A stretch of 11,694 nt of DNA from an uncultured Collinsella sp. (GTDB lineage Bacteria; Actinomycetota; Coriobacteriia; Coriobacteriales; Coriobacteriaceae): the NCBI GenBank assembly GCA_902494625.1, contig CABUUB010000056.1:1-11694 (forward strand), written 5' to 3'. Positions 1 through 5,797 of this stretch are shown here, piece after piece; the first letter of the stretch is position 1; each line of letters opens with the position of its first letter. Under the pieces are notes generated by a model that worked only from the letters and a program-made list of their open reading frames with translations, made no database searches and was not told where the DNA came from. A program made the translations under genes and the position numbers.

Positions 1-285
1 CGTTGCGGCCGCCACGGTCGCCGCCGCGACCGCCGCGGTCGTTACCACGGTTGCCGCCAAAGCCGCCACGGTTGCCGCCGCGATCGCCATAGCCACCACG
101 GTTGCCGCCAAAGCCGCCGCGACCGCCACGGTCGCCGCCACGGTCACCAAAGCCGCCGCGACCGCCACGATCGCCACCGCGACCGCCGCGGTCGCCGCCG
201 CGGCCACCGCGATCGCCAAAGCCGCCGCGACCGCCACGGTCGCCGCCACGGCCGCCACGGTCGTCACGACCGCCGCGAGGACCGC
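1..285 (-). repeat. Degenerate tandem repeats encoding RGG motifs
   Basis: Short GC-rich units of 9 to 18 bases recur throughout, built from codons for Gly-Gly-Arg, Gly-Asp-Arg, Gly-Asn-Arg and Gly-Phe-Gly. The larger module GGRGGFGDRGG, and a variant with GGFGGNRGG, appears several times. Codon choice varies between copies (GGC/GGT, CGC/CGT), so the protein repeat looks selected rather than merely a recent DNA expansion. Such DNA can still change copy number by slippage. Confidence 0.85.
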
Positions 286-883
286 GATCCTCGTCCAGGC
301 CCATGGCGACGAGCGGAGCGATAACCTTATCGAGGGCAGCCATCAGCTCGGTGGCCTCCTCGTAAGAAAGCTCGGGCAGGAGCTTCTCCTTCTTGTTGGC
401 AAGCTCGACCAGGCCCTCAGCGGCATCCTCGGCAGCGAAGACAACGATCTTGCGCATATCGCCCTCGGCGTCGTCGATGCGGCCGACCAGATCGGCAGCC
501 TCGGCCTCGGCCATCAGGCCATCGAGCTCACGAAGGCGCATGCCCAGCAGGTCGGACATTTCCTTCTGCTCCATCTTGGGCTTGAGGTCAAGAAGCTTGA
601 TGGCGCGCTCGATGTTCGCCATGCGCTCGGCCTTGGCCTCCTCCTCCTTGGAAATAGCAAAGCGACGGCTACGCAGCAGGCGGGCGGCCTTCTGCATCTT
701 GTCCATCAGCTCTTCGTCATCGTAATCAACGGCGGCCTCGACAACCTCGGCCTCCTCCTCGGCGGAAACCTCGTCAGCAGCCTCAACCTCGGCAGCTTCG
801 GTCTCCACGGTCTCGACTGCCTCAACCTCGGCAGCCATGGTCTCGTTCTCGGTCTCGTTCATGATCTCTTCGTTCTCAGACAT
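1..883 (-). CDS. MarR-like winged-helix protein with acidic N-terminus and RGG-repeat tail (3' end beyond window)
   Basis: The frame is open from an ATG at 883 to the window edge (294 codons, no stop), with AAGGAG at 888-893 as ribosome binding site. Three parts are visible. Residues 1-60 are strongly acidic, rich in Glu/Ala/Val. Residues about 61-195 resemble a MarR winged-helix unit: a helical lead-in, RAIKLLDLKPKMEQKEMSDL as helix plus turn, MRLRELDGLMAEAEAADLVG as recognition helix, then a wing with DDAEGDMRKIVVFAAED that parallels the family pattern DxEDRRxxxVxLTxEG, and a closing dimer helix. From residue 200 on, at least 95 residues are almost only Gly, Arg, Asp, Asn and Phe, with about 20 RGG triplets. 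RGG tails generally bind RNA or nucleic acid and are unusual on MarR proteins. The gene follows an MFS exporter on the same strand, as MarR regulators often do. The fold is a by-eye call; target and ligand are unknown. Confidence 0.8.
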   Translation of the reverse strand, partial: MSENEEIMNETENETMAAEVEAVETVETEAAEVEAADEVSAEEEAEVVEAAVDYDDEELMDKMQKAARLLRSRRFAISKEEEAKAERMANIERAIKLLDLKPKMEQKEMSDLLGMRLRELDGLMAEAEAADLVGRIDDAEGDMRKIVVFAAEDAAEGLVELANKKEKLLPELSYEEATELMAALDKVIAPLVAMGLDEDRGPRGGRDDRGGRGGDRGGRGGFGDRGGRGGDRGGRGGDRGGRGGFGDRGGDRGGRGGFGGNRGGYGDRGGNRGGFGGNRGNDRGGRGGDRGGRN

Positions 884-915
884 GAGACTCCTTCTTGGCC
901 CTCTCGGGCATCATC

Positions 916-931
916 GCCCCATTCGCGGGGC
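916..931 (-). promoter_or_regulatory. Small hairpin in the leader of the MarR-RGG gene
   Basis: On the minus strand GCCCC and GGGGC pair across a six-base loop, about 20 bases upstream of the ribosome binding site. It is not followed by a T run, so it is not a terminator. It may only reflect local GC richness. No convincing -35/-10 pair was found between 884 and 1035, so this gene may be read through from the MFS gene upstream. Confidence 0.3.
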
Positions 932-1035
932 CCGTCGCGCACTCTTTGCGCTTTAAACATTCATGCCTCTCGGCAAAACGTCCATTAGTTTATGGTGTCG
1001 CCCGCTAATCTAGCTGCAGAATCTATGTGCACACA

Positions 1036-2448
1036 TTAATGCGACATGTGCGACTCGCGGCGAGCGTACACAACCGATACCACAAATCCGACCACGGCAA
1101 TTACAGCCGCCACACGCACGGCTGCCGCAAATCCAATCGCCTGGGCAACGTCGGTCGCAACGCCAGCGGCGCCGGCAGTCGCCGCAGAACTCGAGAGCAG
1201 GCCGATAAACAGCGACGGGCCAAACGATGCGGCAATCATGTTCCACGTGTTGAGCAATGCTGTTCCGTGAGGATGCTCAGCAACAGGCAGCGTCTCCAAG
1301 CCGGCGGTTTGCGAGGGGCTCAGCACCAAACCGACTCCGGCATACACAACAACGGTCAGCGCCACGACGACGCCGATGTTCATGCTTGCCGCCGTCATCG
1401 AGATGGCAGTCTGTCCCACGGCAATCAGGGCAAAGCCGACCGGCAGCAGCGGCCATGCGCCACGGGCGTCCATCACGCGTCCGCCCACAATCGAGGTCAC
1501 GGCGTTGCAGGCAATCGCCGGCAAAATGAGCAAGCCCGCAACAAGGGCGGTCATGCCGTATGCGCCCTCAAAATAGAGCGGCAACAAAACGCTCATCGAG
1601 AACGTCGTCATCATCGACACCACCACAAGCAGACACGCAGGCCAAAAACGAACGCTCGCCATGGGACGCACGTTAAGCACCGGATGCTCGAGCTTGAGCT
1701 GACGGGCCGCAAACAGGCCGAGCAGCACAATGGCGGCGAAGAGCGTCGCGATGCCGGCAATCAGATTGGTCGAGAACTCGCCTACGCAATACACAAATGC
1801 CGTAATACCGGCGGCGAGCAAAACAACCGACAGAATATCAAGCGTGGTGTTCGAACGCTCTCCGACATTCTGGACAAGCTTTACGCCCGCCGCAGCGACC
1901 ACAATGCCGCCCACCAGCGGCACTACGAACACCGCCCTCCAGCCAAACAACGTGCACATAAGACCGCTGATCACGGGTCCAAACGCCGGCCCCAGCGTAA
2001 TGCAGGCACCGCCCAGGCTCAGATACAGGCCAAGCTTCTCGCGCGGAGCGCAAGACAGCACCACGTTCATCATGAGCGGGAACAAAATGCCCGATCCCGC
2101 AGCCTGCAAAATACGGCTTGGCAGCAAAACGCTAAACGACGGAGCGACCAGGCACAGGACTTCGCCGGCAACCATGCATCCGCATGCGAAAAACAGCAAC
2201 TTACGCGTCGAGAAACGGCCGGACAGGAAGGCCATAATGGCCGTAAAGATCGACGTCACGATCATGTAGCCCGAAACGAGCCACTGCGCCGTGGTGGCAC
2301 TCACCGAAAAGGCCGCCATAATGTCGTGCAGCGCCACGTTAATGATGTTCTCGTTAAACGCGGCAACAAAGGCTCCAACATACATTACGACGAGAATCGC
2401 CGAGGCTGTCGACGGTGATTGAGTTTGCTTTTGGGATTTGGTCCCCAT
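1036..2448 (-). CDS. MFS multidrug exporter, DHA2 (EmrB/QacA-like) family
   Basis: This 470-residue inner-membrane protein has the length and hydrophobic pattern of 14-TM drug:proton antiporters. TM1 carries FNENIINVALHDI, the counterpart of the DHA2 motif LDxTIVNVALPxI, with Asn32 where Asp is usual. Motif A lies in loop 2-3 as SGRFSTRKLLFF (residues 76-87). Motif C in TM5 is LGPAFGPVISG (152-162), the antiporter signature. The ATG at 2448 is chosen because AGGAAGGA sits just upstream; the longer frame to 2565 adds a polar stretch without a good ribosome site. It has only a short polar C-terminus (YARRESHMSH). The MarR-like gene follows 152 bases downstream on the same strand with no terminator visible between them, and a deformylase-like gene diverges upstream. 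The substrate cannot be told from sequence: an antimicrobial, bile compound or metabolite are all possible. Confidence 0.88.
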   Translation of the reverse strand: MGTKSQKQTQSPSTASAILVVMYVGAFVAAFNENIINVALHDIMAAFSVSATTAQWLVSGYMIVTSIFTAIMAFLSGRFSTRKLLFFACGCMVAGEVLCLVAPSFSVLLPSRILQAAGSGILFPLMMNVVLSCAPREKLGLYLSLGGACITLGPAFGPVISGLMCTLFGWRAVFVVPLVGGIVVAAAGVKLVQNVGERSNTTLDILSVVLLAAGITAFVYCVGEFSTNLIAGIATLFAAIVLLGLFAARQLKLEHPVLNVRPMASVRFWPACLLVVVSMMTTFSMSVLLPLYFEGAYGMTALVAGLLILPAIACNAVTSIVGGRVMDARGAWPLLPVGFALIAVGQTAISMTAASMNIGVVVALTVVVYAGVGLVLSPSQTAGLETLPVAEHPHGTALLNTWNMIAASFGPSLFIGLLSSSAATAGAAGVATDVAQAIGFAAAVRVAAVIAVVGFVVSVVYARRESHMSH

Positions 2449-2652
2449 GAAATTCCTTCCTCTTAGAACGACAATCGCATCGCCCCAGAGGAACGGTCCA
2501 GGGCGAAAATGAGCCCTAGACTTACGCCAGACGCCGTACACGACGAATCTAGCAACATGGTCCAACGTCGAAAGATTGTAACGCGGACGTGCAGCTTTCC
2601 TTTCGCGCTATTATTAAAAGTCCACGAAAGCATAAGACATGAGGAGCCCGCC

Positions 2653-3063
2653 ATGATTAAGCCCATCATGAAATCCGAGTTCTTTTTGCGCCTGCCTTCC
2701 GAAGACGCGGGACCCAACGATGCCGCGACCGGGCAGGACCTCCTGGATACGCTCCACGAGCATGAGCACGAGTGCGTGGGCCTCGCCGCCAACATGATCG
2801 GCGTGCGCAAACGCATCATCTGCGTAAAGGACGGCAACAGGGCGCTCCTGATGTACAACCCTCAAATTCTTGAGCAGGTCAATGCCTATCAGACGAGCGA
2901 AGGATGCCTCTCGCTGATCGGCGAGCGTCCCTGTACCCGCTATCGCCGCATTAAGGTTGAGTATTTGGACGAGAACTTCGTCCACCGCATCAAAAACTTC
3001 TCGGGCTACACCGCCGAGATCATCCAGCACGAAATCGACCACTGCCGAGGAATCGTTATATAG
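2653..3063 (+). CDS. def: Peptide deformylase family protein (short form, motif I Gln replaced by Met)
   Basis: Peptide deformylases remove the formyl group from the N-terminal methionine of new proteins in the cytoplasm, using a metal held by one Cys and two His. This 136-residue protein is shorter than typical bacterial enzymes (about 150-190). Motif II is EGCLS (83-87, ligand Cys85) and motif III is QHEIDH (125-130, ligands His126 and His130, catalytic Glu127), both intact. Motif I is GLAANMIG (43-50), where the usual Gln of GLAAxQxG is Met48. The ATG at 2653 is preceded by GAGGAG six bases away; longer in-frame starts lack this. A TATTAT at 2609-2614 could be the -10 box, but no clear -35 is seen. 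It stands alone, divergent from the MFS gene, and is not linked to fmt as a housekeeping def often is. Activity is plausible but uncertain; it may act on particular substrates. Confidence 0.85.
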   Translation: MIKPIMKSEFFLRLPSEDAGPNDAATGQDLLDTLHEHEHECVGLAANMIGVRKRIICVKDGNRALLMYNPQILEQVNAYQTSEGCLSLIGERPCTRYRRIKVEYLDENFVHRIKNFSGYTAEIIQHEIDHCRGIVI

Positions 3064-3080
3064 TTCCGACGATTCAAGAA

Positions 3081-3115
3081 AGCTCCCCGCAGCCAAGCAA
3101 CTGCAGGGAGCTTTT
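3081..3115 (+). terminator. Rho-independent terminator after the deformylase gene
   Basis: AGCTCCC and GCAG pair with CTGC and GGGAGCT, with a single C/A mismatch inside the stem and an eight-base loop, followed by TTTT. It lies 18 bases after the stop codon at 3063. The aminotransferase gene converges from the right and ends at 3139, so the hairpin may stop transcripts from that side too, although the minus-strand T run is poor. Confidence 0.8.
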
Positions 3116-3138
3116 CATAGTGCGGAGCTTCTATCCCA

Positions 3139-4659
3139 CTAGCTCTGGCGGTAATGATCGAAGAAGTCGGCAAGGTCTTCGAGGGACTCTTTGAGCACTT
3201 CCATGCGCGGCAGGTACACGATGCGGAAGTGGTCGGGCTCGGCCCAGTTAAAGCCGCCGCCGCGCGTGATCAGGATCTTCTTCTCATGCAGCAGGTCGAG
3301 GGCAAACTGCTCGTCATCGGTGATGTTGAACTTCTTAACATCCATCTTGGGGAAGATGTAGAACGCCGCGCGCGGCTTGACCACCGAGATGCCGTCGATC
3401 TTGTTGAGCGCCTCATACACAAAGTTGCGCTGCTCGTAGACGCGACCGCCAGGGCGAATGTAGTCGTTGACCGACTGATGACCGCCGAGCGCCGTCTGGA
3501 CGATCGACTGGGCCGGCACGTTGGAGCACAGGCGCATGTTCGAGAGCATGTTGATGCCCATGATGAAGTCGCTCATGCAGCGCTGGTTGCCCGAAAGCAC
3601 CATCCAGCCAATACGATAGCCCGCGATCATGTGCGACTTGGAAAGGCCGCTAAAGGTGACGCAGGGCAGATCGGGAGCGAGCGAGGCAATCGAGACGTGC
3701 TCGTAGCCGTCCATGCACAGACGGTCGTAGATCTCATCGGCAAAGATCATGAGCTGGTGCTTGCGCGCAACCTCGACGATGCCCTCGAGCACCTCGCGCG
3801 GGTAGACCGAGCCCGTGGGGTTGTTGGGGTTGATGATGACGAGGGCCTTGGTCGCGCTCGTGATCTTGGACTCCATATCCTCCAGGTCGGGATACCAATC
3901 CGCCTGCTCATCGCACAGATAGTGCACGGGATGGCCGCCGGCAAGGGTTGCGCACGCCGTCCAGAGCGGATAGTCGGGGCTGGGGATCAGAATCTCGTCG
4001 CCATTGTCGAGCAGCGCGTTCATCGAAAGCTGAATGAGCTCGGACACGCCGTTGCCCGTGTAGATATGCTCCATCTGAACATTGGGCAGGCCTTTGATCT
4101 GCGAATACTGCATGATCGCCTTGCGCGCAGAGAACAGGCCGCGCGAGTTGGAATAGCCTTCGCAGTCGGGCAGCTGCTGGCGCATATCCTTGATGACCTC
4201 GTCGGGCGTGCGGAAACCGAAGGGCGCCGGGTTGCCGATATTGAGCTTGAGGATGCGCTCGCCCTCGTCCTCCATACGGGCAGCTTCGTCGACGACGGGA
4301 CCGCGCACATCATACAGGACGTTATCAAGCTTGGTGGATTTAGAAAAAGTACGCATGGTGGTGCTCCTTGGAATTTGAGCTGAGGGATGGGGTTCGGGCT
4401 TGGAAACGTTACGGGGCGATGATGCCTCGCCTTGATCGGCGTCACCGGCAAGCAGCCAGGTAACATCGACCTCCAAAATGCGGGCGAGCAGCTCGGCCAC
4501 ATCGCGCCGCGGGATCGTCTTGCCGCTCACATATTGGCTCATCTGACTCTTGCCGAGTTTTTTGCCGAGCATCTCCGATGCGCGGATCACGTCCGACTGG
4601 CGAACGTCGCGATCGGACATAGTCTGTCGCAGGCGATCGCTAAACGTCTCTTGGGCCAC
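3139..4659 (-). CDS. alaA: XRE-type HTH domain fused to AlaA-type glutamate-pyruvate aminotransferase
   Basis: The C-terminal 405 residues align over their whole length with E. coli AlaA from memory, which makes alanine from pyruvate and glutamate with PLP. Visible marks, numbered from the internal Met at 4356: RGPV near 18-21, GNPAPFGF 41-48, YPLW 129-132, NPNNPTG 176-182, ADEIYD 206-211, GLSK with PLP-binding Lys240, and DHFRIVYLPR with substrate-carboxylate Arg378. Ahead lies a 101-residue extension. Its residues 6-71 form a Cro/C1-type helix-turn-helix (LRQTMSDRDVRQSDVIRAS, then KLGKSQMSQYVSGKTIPRRD, then LARILEVDVTWLLAG), joined by a Pro/Ser-rich linker. The GTG at 4659 is chosen because AAGGAGG stands six bases upstream. 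MocR/PdxR proteins also join a DNA-binding domain to an aminotransferase fold, but use a GntR winged helix. All catalytic residues are present, so the enzyme is probably active, and the HTH probably reads the repeats upstream. Confidence 0.9.
   Translation of the reverse strand: MAQETFSDRLRQTMSDRDVRQSDVIRASEMLGKKLGKSQMSQYVSGKTIPRRDVAELLARILEVDVTWLLAGDADQGEASSPRNVSKPEPHPSAQIPRSTTMRTFSKSTKLDNVLYDVRGPVVDEAARMEDEGERILKLNIGNPAPFGFRTPDEVIKDMRQQLPDCEGYSNSRGLFSARKAIMQYSQIKGLPNVQMEHIYTGNGVSELIQLSMNALLDNGDEILIPSPDYPLWTACATLAGGHPVHYLCDEQADWYPDLEDMESKITSATKALVIINPNNPTGSVYPREVLEGIVEVARKHQLMIFADEIYDRLCMDGYEHVSIASLAPDLPCVTFSGLSKSHMIAGYRIGWMVLSGNQRCMSDFIMGINMLSNMRLCSNVPAQSIVQTALGGHQSVNDYIRPGGRVYEQRNFVYEALNKIDGISVVKPRAAFYIFPKMDVKKFNITDDEQFALDLLHEKKILITRGGGFNWAEPDHFRIVYLPRMEVLKESLEDLADFFDHYRQS
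4356..4373 (-). promoter_or_regulatory. Internal ribosome binding site and ATG for a stand-alone AlaA
   Basis: Inside the fusion gene, AAGGAGC is followed by ACCACC and then the ATG at 4356. Translation from here gives a 405-residue protein, the exact length I recall for free-standing E. coli AlaA, beginning MRTFSKSTKLDNV like the N-terminus of that family. The site suggests two products from one message, or the relic of a separate alaA start kept after fusion. Use of this start is inferred. Confidence 0.6.
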
Positions 4660-4677
4660 TAGAACCTCCTTGCTGGC

Positions 4678-4763
4678 AAAGTTCAATTTATAGAACACGA
4701 ATTGAACCAAGGTTCAATTTAGGCAGCAGTATAACGCGGCACCTCATTCGAAAGTTCAATTTC
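4678..4763 (-). promoter_or_regulatory. Operator cluster of four GTTCAATT sites in front of the HTH-aminotransferase
   Basis: Two identical AAAGTTCAATTT copies lie at 4678-4689 and 4751-4762. Between them is the palindrome AATTGAACCAAGGTTCAATT at 4700-4719, with nine-base arms and a two-base centre. All four half-sites share GTTCAATT. This AT-rich, symmetric pattern stands out in GC-rich DNA. It covers the likely promoter and is the natural candidate binding site for the HTH domain encoded just downstream, suggesting autoregulation. Confidence 0.7.
4687..4717 (-). promoter_or_regulatory. Possible promoter of the HTH-aminotransferase gene
   Basis: On the minus strand TTGAAC (4717-4712) and TATAAA (4692-4687) could be -35 and -10, with a long 19-base spacer. 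A second -10-like TATACT lies at 4733-4728. Either would place RNA polymerase on top of the GTTCAATT sites, which fits repression by occlusion. The exact boxes are uncertain. Confidence 0.35.
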
Positions 4764-4821
4764 ATAAGAAAATGCACCGGACTCTGAGATTTGCCCAAAG
4801 CGGACAATGACGCGCACACGT

Positions 4822-5679
4822 TTAGAGGTATTCGAGGAAACGGGCGGTAGCAAGCGAAACATCGGCCGTGCGATATATCGCGTTGATCTGCCGATGAGGA
4901 CGTCCCTCGAGCGGGCGCACGGCGACATCGAACTGACAGCGCCGCAAGATGAGCGCCGGAAGAATGCTCACGCCCAGGCCGTCCTCGACCATAGCCATAA
5001 TCGCATAGTCATCCCAGGTCGACAGCTTAGAACGCACCGCCAGGCCCGCGCGGCGAAACAGCGGCGTAATCTCGTCGTCGCTACCGCGTTCCAGCAGAAT
5101 AAACTGCTCGTTTGCCAAATCGGCAAGGGAAACGACCTCCGCGGTGGCAAGCGAGGAGTCCGCTGGCACCACGGCCATCAGCTCGTCTTGCACCAACGGC
5201 CGCGACGCCATGCCGGTGCCGCGTGGCTCGCGCGGGATAAAGCCCAGGTCGCAGCGGCCTTCCGCCACCCATTGCTCAATCTCTGAGTAATCACCCATCA
5301 GCAGCTCGTAATCGACATCCGGGTGATCGGCGCGAAACCGCGCGATCACCGGCGGCAACACATGGGTCGCCACACTCGAAAACGTACCGATACAGATCTT
5401 GCCACGCATGAGCCCTCGCATCTCGTCCACGCGTCGCTGCAGACGGCCAAACTCTTCGCATAACGCCTCGACCGCCGGCATGACCTGCCGCCCGTCGGCA
5501 GAAAGCACTACGCCCTCGCGGCTTCTATCGAGCACTTTAAAGCCCCAGTCGGCCTCGAGATCGGCCACCATACGGCTCACGCCCGACTGCGAATAGCTTA
5601 GCCGCTCGGCGGCGCGCGTAAAACTGCCGGCGCGTACGGTCTCGAGCAGCACCTGCATCTTTTGAATATTCGTTTCCAC
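4822..5679 (-). CDS. LysR-family transcriptional regulator
   Basis: This 285-residue protein has the LysR plan. The N-terminal helix-turn-helix is plain: MQVLLETVRAGSFTRAAERL (8-27) followed by SYSQSGVSRMVADLE (28-42) and the F/VLDRSREGVVLSADG segment (48-63). A periplasmic-binding-like effector domain follows, starting KICIGTFSSVATHVLPPVIA (94-113), with the CDLGFIP and DDEITPLF segments and the VEDGLGVSILPALI stretch (231-244). The GTG at 5679 is chosen because GGAGG lies six bases upstream and the product then starts METNIQKMQV, as LysR proteins do; the ATG at 5700 would add seven residues without a good ribosome site. It diverges from an EamA transporter with a LysR-box-like dyad between them, so control of that transporter and of itself is likely. 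The effector is unknown. Confidence 0.9.
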   Translation of the reverse strand: METNIQKMQVLLETVRAGSFTRAAERLSYSQSGVSRMVADLEADWGFKVLDRSREGVVLSADGRQVMPAVEALCEEFGRLQRRVDEMRGLMRGKICIGTFSSVATHVLPPVIARFRADHPDVDYELLMGDYSEIEQWVAEGRCDLGFIPREPRGTGMASRPLVQDELMAVVPADSSLATAEVVSLADLANEQFILLERGSDDEITPLFRRAGLAVRSKLSTWDDYAIMAMVEDGLGVSILPALILRRCQFDVAVRPLEGRPHRQINAIYRTADVSLATARFLEYL

Positions 5680-5724
5680 GGCACCCCTCCACCTTTGCAT
5701 GAGTTTTTCTCATGCTATCCATGC

Positions 5725-5730
5725 ATTATA
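5725..5730 (-). promoter_or_regulatory. -10 box of the LysR gene
   Basis: The minus strand reads TATAAT, a perfect -10 box, 46 bases before the GTG start at 5679. The -35 region 16-18 bases further is poor (CTGGCT or ACTGGC), which suits a gene controlled by a bound regulator. The dyad at 5752-5768 touches this -35 region. Confidence 0.55.
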
Positions 5731-5751
5731 TTCGCTTTTCTTCTAAAGCCA

Positions 5752-5768
5752 GTTCACCCATAGTGAAC
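5752..5768. promoter_or_regulatory. LysR-box-like dyad between lysR and the EamA transporter
   Basis: GTTCAC and GTGAAC flank five bases, CCATA. Inside it is TCAC-N5-GTGA, which satisfies the T-N11-A rule of LysR recognition sites. It lies in the divergent promoter region, overlapping the weak -35 region of the regulator gene and 30 bases before the transporter start, so one site could serve both directions. Confidence 0.55.
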
Positions 5769-5797
5769 ATGCTCGGATATAGAGGGGATGTCAGCGC

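Noticed and set aside
1..285. CRISPR-like or satellite array
   Set aside because: Units are irregular, without constant repeat and unique spacers, and are explained by in-frame RGG coding.
102..365. Plus-strand frame coding Pro-Pro-Arg repeats
   Set aside because: It is the mirror of the RGG-coding repeat on the minus strand, where a real start, ribosome site and domain are found.
1027..2418. Plus-strand open frame of 463 codons
   Set aside because: It lies antisense to the MFS gene. Its product is an implausible run of His, Arg, Asn and Gln with no domain, as expected of a GC-rich mirror frame.
2449..2652. N-terminal extensions of the MFS and deformylase frames into their shared gap
   Set aside because: Both extensions would overlap on opposite strands, lack ribosome sites, and add sequence unlike either family.
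3154..4383. Plus-strand open frame of 409 codons
   Set aside because: It is antisense to the AlaA domain, which matches its family from end to end. The opposite product shows no recognisable motif.
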